Shown here one piece after another: positions 35,663 to 43,674 of a stretch of DNA of 64,000 bases. Each line of letters opens with the position of its first letter. Within the stretch, counting starts at the first letter, position 1. The stretch covers positions 1,488,001 to 1,552,000 of the forward strand of contig NZ_CP085154.1 of NCBI RefSeq assembly GCF_022788695.1, in the 5' to 3' direction. Under the pieces are notes generated by a model that made no database searches, was not told the DNA's origin, and was given only the letters and a program-made list of their open reading frames with translations. The DNA comes from Pseudosulfitobacter sp. DSM 107133. GTDB lineage: Bacteria > Pseudomonadota > Alphaproteobacteria > Rhodobacterales > Rhodobacteraceae. A program made the translations under genes and the position numbers.

Positions 35663-36517
35663 ATGTCAACGCAATTGATCACCCGCGACAGCTTGCCCGA
35701 CCTTGGCAAAGCTCAGGGTCACAAATTCGATCACGGGCACGCGCTGGTGCTGTCCGGCGGGGCGGGGCGCACCGGGGCGGCACGGTTGGCCGCGCGCGCG
35801 GCGTTGCGCGTGGGGGCTGGGTTGGTGACGCTGGGCGTGCCCCCCACGGCACAGATGGAGGTGGCGGTTCAGGTAACCGCGATCATGCTGCGCCGGCTGC
35901 GCGACGCGAATGCCCTGCGTACAGTGCTGGACGACTCTCGTCTGAACGCGCTTTGTATCGGGCCGGGGTTGGGCTTGAACGCCCATGCCGCTGATCTGGT
36001 GCGCGTGGTGCTGCAAAGCCGGCGCGCATGCCTGCTGGACGCCGACGCGCTGACCCTGATTGCGCGTGATGCCACGTTGATGCAACTCCTGCATTCGGGC
36101 TGTGTGCTGACCCCGCATGGTGGTGAATTCAAGCGTCTGTTTGACACTCTTGCCGATGGGCCGGGACCGGATGCATCCCTTGACGCGAAACGAGACGCCA
36201 CCCGCAAAGCCGCCGTGCAGTCGGGGGCCGTGGTGCTGTTCAAGGGGGCCGAAACCGTGATCGCGCTTCCCGATGGCACCTGCGCGCGACACAGCGCAAC
36301 AGGACCGCGCGCGGCCCCCTGGCTGGCCACGGCGGGGGCAGGGGACGTGCTGGCGGGGATCATCACAGGGCTGCTGGCGCGCGGCTACGCACCATTCGAG
36401 GCCGCTAAGGCCGGTACATGGCTGCATGTGTCTTGTGCACTTCAGTTCGGCCCCGGCTTAATTGCCGAAGATTTGCCGGAATGCCTTCCGGCAGTGTTGC
36501 GCGATCTGGAGCGGTAA
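35663..36517 (+). CDS. nnrD: ADP/ATP-dependent NAD(P)H-hydrate dehydratase, stand-alone
   Basis: A 284-residue carbohydrate-kinase-like enzyme repairing hydrated NAD(P)H. Motifs: GHALVLSGGAGRTGAARLAARAALRVGAGLVTL, ALCIGPGLG, LTPHGGEFKRLF, LFKGAETVIALPDG and ATAGAGDVLAGIITGLLARG. In many bacteria this is the C-terminal half of a fused protein with an N-terminal NAD(P)HX epimerase (YjeF_N) domain; here that domain is absent and the ORF has its own ribosome site (CGGAGG). The epimerase may be encoded elsewhere. It is divergent from glnB. Confidence 0.9.
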   Translation: MSTQLITRDSLPDLGKAQGHKFDHGHALVLSGGAGRTGAARLAARAALRVGAGLVTLGVPPTAQMEVAVQVTAIMLRRLRDANALRTVLDDSRLNALCIGPGLGLNAHAADLVRVVLQSRRACLLDADALTLIARDATLMQLLHSGCVLTPHGGEFKRLFDTLADGPGPDASLDAKRDATRKAAVQSGAVVLFKGAETVIALPDGTCARHSATGPRAAPWLATAGAGDVLAGIITGLLARGYAPFEAAKAGTWLHVSCALQFGPGLIAEDLPECLPAVLRDLER

Positions 36518-36523
36518 AGCCTT

Positions 36524-37027
36524 TCAGGCGGCCATTTCCCGTACCGGAACCATGGCCGGCACCGACAGTTCCAACCCGTCGGCATATACCACATGCGGCG
36601 CATCAAAACCCAACTGGACCAGCAACATATTGCGCAGACCCAGATCGGTGATGAATTCGCCGTCAATCAGGCATCCCGCGGGCAACACCGCCTGCGCAGC
36701 CCCCGCCAGCGCCTTGGCGCGCCAGTCGCGGATCAGCACCTGTTGGGCGGCGGGCAGGATCACGTTGCTTTGGGGGCGCATCTGCCCAAGCGATCCGGCG
36801 GCAATGGCGACAGCGGCCGCTTGCGCCCGCGTGCTGGCAACCGCTTTCAGCGTCACCAGACCCGCGTTGCGGGTGATGATCCGGTCACCCGGCGACAGAT
36901 ATTCCACCGGAATTTCGCCGTCTGATGTCAGAAGGATTGTACCGGCCGCCAGGCCGACGTGAATGATTTCTGCGCGCAGTTGCGGAGCTTGTCCGCTATC
37001 GACGCGCCCGACCGTTTTCGGTTTCAT
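36524..37027 (-). CDS. Hint-domain protein
   Basis: A 167-residue protein with a Hint (hedgehog/intein-type) fold: LAAGTILLTSDGEIPVEYLSPGDRIITRNAG is the Hint N-terminal block, followed by NVILPAAQQVLIRDW. The catalytic N-terminal Cys of inteins is replaced by an AAGT context, so self-splicing is not expected. Such short Hint proteins are common in Rhodobacteraceae, often with secreted or calcium-binding proteins. Function is not established. It is convergent with the dehydratase gene with a 6-nt gap. Confidence 0.75.
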   Translation of the reverse strand: MKPKTVGRVDSGQAPQLRAEIIHVGLAAGTILLTSDGEIPVEYLSPGDRIITRNAGLVTLKAVASTRAQAAAVAIAAGSLGQMRPQSNVILPAAQQVLIRDWRAKALAGAAQAVLPAGCLIDGEFITDLGLRNMLLVQLGFDAPHVVYADGLELSVPAMVPVREMAA

Positions 37028-37208
37028 GGGCGTCTCTCTCTTTTGCAACCTGCCTCAAGGTTGACAACAATGTAGCCCAACAATCGGTTAATGTCGCCAG
37101 AAAATTACCAGTAAAATTTTCCGCACCGCGCTGTGGCATTTTTGGTCTCGCCTATTGTGCGCGGCTTTGCTATCTGACGCGCCAGCGCTTGCAGTGCAAA
37201 GCGCCTGT

Positions 37209-37292
37209 GCGGGTGTGGCGGAATTGGTAGACGCACCAGATTTAGGTTCTGGCGCCTTTGGCGTGGGGGTTCGAGTCCCTTCACCCGCACCA
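37209..37292 (+). tRNA. tRNA-Leu (anticodon UAG)
   Basis: The 7-bp acceptor stem GCGGGTG pairs with CACCCGC, followed by A and an encoded CCA. The D-loop contains GGCGGAATTGGTAGACGC, the anticodon stem CCAGA/TCTGG encloses TTTAGGT (anticodon TAG, reading CUA), there is a long class II variable arm, and the T arm is GGTTCGAGTCC. All parts fit tRNA-Leu. Confidence 0.96.
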
Positions 37293-37455
37293 TTTTTTCA
37301 CTGACTTTGAAACATCGAACCACGGATCGACCCAGCGAGCCCGCTTGCTTGGCTATGCCATTGCAGCCGGGCAGGCTGTCTGCTTTTATGATCCTCAGGT
37401 TTTCAGATCATCCGGGGCAATGCATTGGGCCCAAACAGAAAGGGCGCGCGTCGTC

Positions 37456-39030
37456 ATGGAATTGACAAGTCACGGCGTGCCACTGTTGTGGTTGACCAGG
37501 CAAGGTGCAGGTGTTGCGCAAACGGGGCAGGCGTCATGGCGGTCGGGGCCAGCGCTGCCTGATACGGTCGGTCGGCTGCATGCGGCATGGGACTGGGACG
37601 GTTCCACGCTGAACGCCAATGTGGACAGACACGGATTTCACAGCCTGTTCGTCTATCAAAAGGGCGATGAACTGGGCATTTCACCGTCGCTGCTGGCGCT
37701 GGTGGCGGCGGGTGCCGACACAACGCCCGACACCCGCGCACTCGCCGTGTTTCACCGGATCGGTGTGTTTATCAATGACGACACGCCCCTGAAGCACATC
37801 CGAACGCTGCCGCCCAACGGGCGGTTGACGTGGCAGGGAGGCGCGGCGCAGATCTCTGGCGACGTGGTGATGCCCAAAGCGCAAACCATCACCCGCGCCG
37901 ATGCGGTTGACGGGATGACCCATTACTTTCGCCAATCCATGCAGCGTGTTTTGTCTGCATGGGACGGCCCGCTGTTCCTGCCGCTCAGCGGCGGGCGGGA
38001 TTCGCGCCACATTCTGCTTGAGATGCTGCATCAGGGCCGGCAGCCGCAGGCCTGTGTGACCTTTCATCACAACGGCGCTGCCATGAACGGCGAAGCATTG
38101 GCCGCACGCGCCATTGCCACGCGGGCCGGTGTTGCGCACGACGTTCTGGGCCACGCACGCCCGCGTCTGGCAGATGCATTGCGCGCGGTGTTGATGACCA
38201 GCCTGTGTTCGGATGAACATGCGCAGATGATGCCCTTGCACGACTATATGATGGCGGCGGGCGGCGCGTCTTTTGACGGGGTTGCGGGCGATATTCTGAC
38301 CAACCCCGATGACGACGCCGAGGCGTTCTTCCGACTGGCGGAAAAGGACGACTTTACCGGCATTGCGCGCGGACTGACCTCGGGCCATGCGCGGGTGATT
38401 TCCGAAGGCGTTTGGGGGCAGGGCGCGGGGCCGATCCTGTCGCCCGGACAGGATGACGAGGTGCATGAATACATCGCAAGCGCCGTGCGCAAATATGCCA
38501 ATGCACCAGATCCTTACCAGATGTTCTGGATGTACCACCGCACCCGCCGCGAGATCAATTTTGTGCCGCAGGCCATTCTGTCGCCCGCCAGTCCGGTGTT
38601 CTGCCCCTATCTGGACCGCGACTTTGCCGATTTCTGCCTGTCGCTGCCCTATAGCGTGACGCGCGACCAGTTGCTGCATGACGACGTGATTGCCACCGCC
38701 TATCCCGATTTTGCCGATATCCCCTTTGCCGCCGGTTTCCCTGCGCCCGCAGCGCGCAGTGGTGGGGTGATGCACAAGCTGCGCAGCGTTGCCGATGTCA
38801 TGCGCATCACCGCGTCGTTGGGCGCAGAGGCCAGGCAACACCGCCGCGCGTTCCTGCGTCCGCCGCCGCAACTGAAACGCGGGCCGGATACGATGTTGCG
38901 CCTGCACACGCTTTGCCTTGACGGGCTGGATGCGGCGCGCGCGACACAGCTGCTGGACATTGCGGCCCAGCTTGAGGCCGCGCGCCCGAAACAGCTGGTT
39001 TCGGACGCAATTCCGTCAGGTGGCGCATGA
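37456..39030 (+). CDS. Asparagine synthetase-like amidotransferase in polysaccharide locus
   Basis: A 524-residue AsnB-like protein. The C-terminal ATP-pyrophosphatase half has the PP-loop LPLSGGRDSRHIL (about residues 176-188). The N-terminal glutaminase-like domain lacks the Cys directly after Met that class II glutaminases need, at either candidate start (37456 or 37420), so it probably uses ammonia or is a divergent amide synthetase. Similar proteins occur in surface-polysaccharide loci, where they may amidate uronic acids; this is inference. Its stop overlaps the next start (ATGA), so it is the first gene of a three-gene unit. Confidence 0.72.
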   Translation: MELTSHGVPLLWLTRQGAGVAQTGQASWRSGPALPDTVGRLHAAWDWDGSTLNANVDRHGFHSLFVYQKGDELGISPSLLALVAAGADTTPDTRALAVFHRIGVFINDDTPLKHIRTLPPNGRLTWQGGAAQISGDVVMPKAQTITRADAVDGMTHYFRQSMQRVLSAWDGPLFLPLSGGRDSRHILLEMLHQGRQPQACVTFHHNGAAMNGEALAARAIATRAGVAHDVLGHARPRLADALRAVLMTSLCSDEHAQMMPLHDYMMAAGGASFDGVAGDILTNPDDDAEAFFRLAEKDDFTGIARGLTSGHARVISEGVWGQGAGPILSPGQDDEVHEYIASAVRKYANAPDPYQMFWMYHRTRREINFVPQAILSPASPVFCPYLDRDFADFCLSLPYSVTRDQLLHDDVIATAYPDFADIPFAAGFPAPAARSGGVMHKLRSVADVMRITASLGAEARQHRRAFLRPPPQLKRGPDTMLRLHTLCLDGLDAARATQLLDIAAQLEAARPKQLVSDAIPSGGA

Positions 39031-40142
39031 TCGGGGAGGTGAAACTGCGGCTGGCCCGAACGCTGCACCGACGCAAACGCGCAGGGGCATTTCGCCGGCC
39101 CTTTGACGCGACGGCGACGCACAAGGTGCTGCTGCTCAGCGTCGATCATCCGATTCCGCAAAGCCAGATTTTCGGGTTCCACTATTATGCCAAGGCATTC
39201 CGCGACCAGATGGATGCCGACATACGCGAACACCCGGTCGAACAGGATCTGGATCCGGTAGCGTTGGGCGAAGCAACAACCATCTGTTTCCAAACCTATT
39301 TTGATATTTCCGATGCCGCACTTAACGATTTGGTCGGGCGCATTCGCGCAGGCAATCCGACGGCGCGGCTGGTCTATCTGGATTGGTTCGCGCCGACCGA
39401 CCTGCGTCTTGCCGCGCGGGTGGGGCCGCTGGTTGATGCCTATGTGTCCAAACATCTGTTGCGGGATCGCGGCCTGTATGGGCAGCCGACTTTTGGCGAC
39501 ACATCCCTGATGGATTATTACGGCCGCAGGCATGATCTGGACCACGAAGAACAGCGCTTTGCCATTCCCGACGGCTTTATGGACAAGCTGCACCTTGGCC
39601 CGTCGTTCATGACCGCGGATTTCATGCTGCCAGCCTTTGATCGGGGGCGTCTGCCACAGGGCGCGCGTCCGCTGGACCTGCATGCCCGTATCGCGGTAAA
39701 CGGTTCTCCCTGGTATGCCACCATGCGGCAGGCCTGCGTGGATGCGGTGAATGCGCTTGAGGGGGTCAACAGTGTGACGGGCATTGGCATTGGCCACGCC
39801 CGTTTCATGCGTGAAATCCGCGCCTCCAAGGTCTGTTTCAGCGCCTTTGGCTACGGCGAGGTCTGCTGGCGTGACTACGAGGCGATTGTCTGCGGTTCGG
39901 TGCTGCTGAAACAGGACATGGCCCATGTAGACACCGCGCCTGACATCTTTGTTCGGGACGAAACCTATGTGCCGGTCAAATGGGACCTGTCTGATTTTTC
40001 CAAGCGTTTGCAGTGGCTTTTGGATGACACGGCGGCACGTCAGCGGATTTCCCGCAATGCGTTCGGGGTGCTGCAAGATTATGCCCGCTCGGGCGCGTTC
40101 GTGAACCAGATGGCCCCGGCATTGTTCGGCGCGGCCCCATGA
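39027..40142 (+). CDS. Glycosyltransferase-like protein (GT-B C-terminal type)
   Basis: A 371-residue soluble protein. The C-terminal region has ASKVCFSAFGYGEVCWRDYEAI and GSVLLKQDMAHV, as in exostosin-like and DUF3880/GT1-like glycosyltransferases, where it binds the nucleotide sugar. The N-terminal half is divergent (KVLLLSVDHPIPQSQIFGFHYYAKAFRDQ). It overlaps its neighbours by 4 nt at both ends, so it is part of a coupled unit with the Asn-synthetase-like gene and the GT2 gene. Confidence 0.68.
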   Translation: MIGEVKLRLARTLHRRKRAGAFRRPFDATATHKVLLLSVDHPIPQSQIFGFHYYAKAFRDQMDADIREHPVEQDLDPVALGEATTICFQTYFDISDAALNDLVGRIRAGNPTARLVYLDWFAPTDLRLAARVGPLVDAYVSKHLLRDRGLYGQPTFGDTSLMDYYGRRHDLDHEEQRFAIPDGFMDKLHLGPSFMTADFMLPAFDRGRLPQGARPLDLHARIAVNGSPWYATMRQACVDAVNALEGVNSVTGIGIGHARFMREIRASKVCFSAFGYGEVCWRDYEAIVCGSVLLKQDMAHVDTAPDIFVRDETYVPVKWDLSDFSKRLQWLLDDTAARQRISRNAFGVLQDYARSGAFVNQMAPALFGAAP

Positions 40143-41083
40143 CTGCGCAGGTCGATGCGGTTGTGATCGGGCGCAACGAGGGCGCGCGCCTGATCGCCTG
40201 TCTTGCGTCTTTGCAAGGGCAGGTGGGGCGGATCATCTATGTCGACAGCGGCAGCACCGATGGCAGCGTCCAGGCGGCGACGCAGGCGGGGGCCGAGGTT
40301 GTGCCGCTGGACCTGTCGCAGCCCTTCACGGCGGCGCGGGCGCGCAATGCGGGGCTGGCGCTGTGTCGCGCCGATTTTGTGCAGTTCATCGACGGCGATT
40401 GCAGGGTTCAACCCGGTTGGGTGGCCGCAGCACTGGCGCATCTGCAAGCTGATCCTGCCTGCGCCGTCGTCTGTGGGCGGCGCCGCGAGACCGATGCCGC
40501 CGCCAGCGTCTACAACCGTCTGTGCGATATCGAATGGAACACGCCGGTTGGGGCCGCCCTTGCCTGTGGTGGCGACGCGCTGATGCGCCGTGCGGCGCTT
40601 GCTGACGTTGACGGCTTTGACCCTGCGTTGATCGCCGGAGAAGAGCCCGACTTGTGCCTGCGCCTGCGCGCGGCGGGGTGGGGCGTGTGGCGGCTGGACG
40701 CTGAAATGACCCTGCACGATGCGAACATCCACAGCTTTGGCCAATGGTGGCGGCGCACCCGCAGGGCCGGCTATGCTTTCGCCCAGGGGGCCGCGCGCCA
40801 TGGTGCACCGCCAGAGCGTCATTGGGTAACAGAAACGCGGCGCGCGCTGGTCTGGGGCGTGTTGCTGCCCCTGGGGATCGTGTTGGGGGCGCTGGTCTGG
40901 TGTCCGCTGGCGCTGCTGGCGCTGGCCTATCCGGTGCAGGTGTTGCGGCTGGCATGGCGCAGTGGCGATTGGTCCTGGGCGCTGTTCACAGTCTTGGGCA
41001 AGTTTGCCGAAGGCGGCGGCGCACTGCGTTACTATCTGGACCGCCTGCGCAAACGGCGCGGCGGGCTGATCGAATACAAGTAG
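40139..41083 (+). CDS. Glycosyltransferase family 2 with C-terminal membrane segments
   Basis: A 314-residue GT-A enzyme. The N-terminus AVVIGRNEGARLIACLASLQ, YVDSGSTDGSVQAA and the DxD-type motif FIDGDCRVQPGW mark the nucleotide-sugar site; GEEPDLCLRLRAAG is the ED-type catalytic block. Two hydrophobic segments (about residues 240-275) suggest membrane association. Likely builds a repeat unit on a lipid carrier. Confidence 0.88.
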   Translation: MTAQVDAVVIGRNEGARLIACLASLQGQVGRIIYVDSGSTDGSVQAATQAGAEVVPLDLSQPFTAARARNAGLALCRADFVQFIDGDCRVQPGWVAAALAHLQADPACAVVCGRRRETDAAASVYNRLCDIEWNTPVGAALACGGDALMRRAALADVDGFDPALIAGEEPDLCLRLRAAGWGVWRLDAEMTLHDANIHSFGQWWRRTRRAGYAFAQGAARHGAPPERHWVTETRRALVWGVLLPLGIVLGALVWCPLALLALAYPVQVLRLAWRSGDWSWALFTVLGKFAEGGGALRYYLDRLRKRRGGLIEYK

Positions 41084-41084
41084 C

Positions 41085-41834
41085 CTAGCGCGCCCGCCAC
41101 GCCCGCCACATCAGCCCGGGCAGGATCGCGAAACATTTGGCATAGCGTGGCACCATGCGCGCGGGACTGGTGGCGGCGCGCCACAGCCATTCCAGCGCCA
41201 GAATGCGCAGGATGCGCGGGGCGCGTGTCTGGTGACCGGCCAGAAAATCCAGCCCCGCACCAATCGACACCATCCCCACCGAAGGGGCCAGCAGTGCGGC
41301 GCGTGCGGCCAGACGTTCCTGTTTGGGCGCGCCAAAGGCCAAAAAGCACAGCCCCGCGCCCGAGGCCTCAAGATCGCGCAGAATGTCACCGGCGGCGTCA
41401 CTGTCCACATCAAACCCCATGGCGGGCGCGTGGCGATAGGCCACCGTGAGGTCGGGCACATGCGCGCGCAGATGCGCCTCCGCGCCGCTCAGCGCGGCGT
41501 CGCTGCTGCCGATCATGGCGATACTGCGACCGGCCTGTGCTGCCTGACGGGACAGCGGCACAATCAGGTCCGAACCTGTGATGACCTCGACAGGCTGGCC
41601 AGCCAATTGTGACATCCAGCGAATGGGCCGCCCGTCGGCCACGACAATATCGTGTTGGGCATAGGCGTCGGCAAAGACGTTGTTGCTGGCGATCTGTACA
41701 AGGTGGTCGAGGTTGACCGTGGCGAGGCGAAAGCCGGTCATGGTGTCCAGATGCGCGCGCACATCACGCAACAGGGCATCGCGGCGCGCATGGCTGATGG
41801 CCACTTTGCGACCGTTTTCTGTAATCAGGAACAT
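41085..41834 (-). CDS. WecB/TagA/CpsF-family glycosyltransferase
   Basis: A 249-residue GT26 enzyme that typically adds a second sugar to an undecaprenyl-linked primer. Family blocks: ATVNLDHLVQIASN, VVADGRPIRWMSQLAG, VITGSDLIVPLSRQAA, GAGLCFLAFGAPKQERLAAR and VSIGAGLDFLAGHQTRAPRI. It lies on the minus strand inside the polysaccharide locus, convergent with the GT2 gene (1-nt gap) and divergent from the polymerase-like gene. The start MFLITENGRKVAIS at 41834 is chosen over a longer open frame. Confidence 0.92.
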   Translation of the reverse strand: MFLITENGRKVAISHARRDALLRDVRAHLDTMTGFRLATVNLDHLVQIASNNVFADAYAQHDIVVADGRPIRWMSQLAGQPVEVITGSDLIVPLSRQAAQAGRSIAMIGSSDAALSGAEAHLRAHVPDLTVAYRHAPAMGFDVDSDAAGDILRDLEASGAGLCFLAFGAPKQERLAARAALLAPSVGMVSIGAGLDFLAGHQTRAPRILRILALEWLWRAATSPARMVPRYAKCFAILPGLMWRAWRAR

Positions 41835-41959
41835 GCACTTGCCACCCTTGTTTGTCGTGCCTTGATACTGTCCCCAAGCGACAATGCAAATGCCGACATG
41901 CGGGACAAGAGGCGCGGGGCGTGCTAAAGCCCCCGCAACTCTGATCTGCTGGACACCCA

Positions 41960-43423
41960 ATGCCCAACACGCTTGCCTACCTGATGTTGATGATCTGGCC
42001 ATTGGTCTGCCTGCTGTTCTGTCGTTTCATGCCGACCGAACGCGCAGTGATCTGGAGCATTCTGGGCGGCTATCTGCTGTTGCCGCCCGCCACCGGTTTC
42101 GATCTGCCGCTGGTGCCCGAGATGAACAAGACGTCAATCCCCAACATCTGCGCCTTTGCTCTGGCGATCACCTATCTGGGCCAGCGCGTGTCCCTGTGGC
42201 CGCAGGGATGGCCGATGCGCATCCTTGTGCTGCTGTTTGTGGCCGGTGTGATCCCGACGGTTCTGACCAACGGCGATGCGATCGTGTTTACCGGGCCGAT
42301 CCAGTCGGCCTCGGTGACGGGCACATCATTGCCGGGTCTGGGGCTGCGCGATTTGCTGTCCGTGATCGTGGGGCAGGTGATTGTGTTGCTGCCGTTCTTT
42401 CTGGGGCGCAGCCTGCTGGCCAGCGAAACGGGCCTGCGGGAACTGTTGCTGGCACTGGTGGTTGGCGCGCTGATCTATTCGGTGCCCGCATTGATCGAGA
42501 TCCGTCTGAGCCCTCAAATCAACATCTGGGTCTACGGGTTCTTTCAGCACAATTTCGAGCAGATGATGCGGCAGGGCGGTTTTCGCCCCATCGTTTTCCT
42601 GCCCCACGCACTGTGGCTGGCGTTTTTCGTGATGAGCGCGGCAATGGCGGCCTTTGCGCTGGGCCGCGGGGCCGATCAGCGCAGCACGATGCGTTATGTC
42701 GGTGTGGGGCTTTACCTGCTGGTGCTGCTGGTGCTGTGCAAAAGCGCCGCATCGCTGTTGTATGCCATGACACTGGCCCCTTTGATCCTGTTTGCTTCGG
42801 TCAAAATGCAGGTGCGTCTGGTGCTGGTGATCGCGCTGGTTGCGATGATTTATCCCATGTTGCGAAACAATGGGATGATCCCGACACAGGCGATTTTGGA
42901 GAAAGTCGAGGCCTATAATCCCGACCGCGCCCAGTCATTGGGATACCGGTTTGACAACGAAGAACGGTTGCTGGACCGCGCCGATGCCAAGCCGCTTTTC
43001 GGTTGGGGCGAATGGGGCCGCAACCTTGTGCGTGACAGCCGCTCGGGCCGGATTCTGACCATTCCGGACGGCGAATGGATCATCGTTTTCGGCAGTTTCG
43101 GTTGGGTTGGCTACATCGCACAGATGGGGCTGATCGGGGGGCCATTGATCCTGCTTTGGTGGGGGTTCGGGAACCTTCAGGTCGGTGCGCAATCGCGCTA
43201 TCTGGCGCCGGTGGCGATCCTGCTTTCCATCACCATGATCGACATGTTGCTGAACGCGATCCTGACGCCCTATACTTGGCTGATGGCGGGGGCCATTCTG
43301 GGAATCAGCGAAGCGCGCGTTCCCGCGGCGCCCGAAAAATGGCGCCGTCGGGTGGTCATCGGGCAGCGCAATCCCGACCGTTCAGGGGCCGTGCCAAGCG
43401 GTCGAATATCTGCAAGCCGCTGA
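41960..43423 (+). CDS. Wzy/O-antigen-ligase-like membrane protein
   Basis: A 487-residue protein with about ten to twelve membrane segments and a larger extracytoplasmic loop (YNPDRAQSLGYRFDNEERLLDRADAKPLFGWG, with the FGWGEWGRN and PDGEWIIVFGSFGWVGY segments). Topology and these motifs fit polysaccharide polymerases/O-antigen ligases, which are poorly conserved. The C-terminal tail is Arg-rich and cytoplasmic. It precedes the PKS gene by a 251-nt regulatory gap. Confidence 0.75.
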   Translation: MPNTLAYLMLMIWPLVCLLFCRFMPTERAVIWSILGGYLLLPPATGFDLPLVPEMNKTSIPNICAFALAITYLGQRVSLWPQGWPMRILVLLFVAGVIPTVLTNGDAIVFTGPIQSASVTGTSLPGLGLRDLLSVIVGQVIVLLPFFLGRSLLASETGLRELLLALVVGALIYSVPALIEIRLSPQINIWVYGFFQHNFEQMMRQGGFRPIVFLPHALWLAFFVMSAAMAAFALGRGADQRSTMRYVGVGLYLLVLLVLCKSAASLLYAMTLAPLILFASVKMQVRLVLVIALVAMIYPMLRNNGMIPTQAILEKVEAYNPDRAQSLGYRFDNEERLLDRADAKPLFGWGEWGRNLVRDSRSGRILTIPDGEWIIVFGSFGWVGYIAQMGLIGGPLILLWWGFGNLQVGAQSRYLAPVAILLSITMIDMLLNAILTPYTWLMAGAILGISEARVPAAPEKWRRRVVIGQRNPDRSGAVPSGRISASR

Positions 43424-43431
43424 TTCTATTG

Positions 43432-43451
43432 AAATGTGTCTCAAATGTGTC
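43432..43451. promoter_or_regulatory. Tandem AAATGTGTC direct repeat upstream of the PKS operon
   Basis: AAATGTGTC occurs at 43432-43440 and again at 43443-43451, an 11-bp period (one helical turn), at the head of an AT-rich stretch (about 43424-43560) that probably carries the operon promoter. It could be a regulator site. No confident -35/-10 pair was picked. Confidence 0.4.
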
Positions 43452-43631
43452 ATTATCCACGTTTGTTAATCAATTTGTTCAGAACCTGAATTTTGTAGCT
43501 GCTGCGGCGTTTTGCTGATTTTTGCGACATTTCCAAGAACACCGTATTATCAGTCGCTTGTGTGTCGGGAATGCGGCTGGAAAGAAACACTACTTCGTTG
43601 CCGGCGTGCCTTGCTGTATCTGTAGTCAGGC

Positions 43632-43651
43632 CCCCGAATGCCTGTTCGGGG
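43632..43651 (+). promoter_or_regulatory. Leader hairpin before the PKS start
   Basis: CCCCGAA, 6-nt loop, TTCGGGG, extended by flanking GG/CC with a bulge, ends about 23 nt before the chosen PKS start at 43675. It could affect translation or mRNA stability. Confidence 0.45.
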
Positions 43652-43674
43652 CCAGATGGAGTTTGATTATTGTC

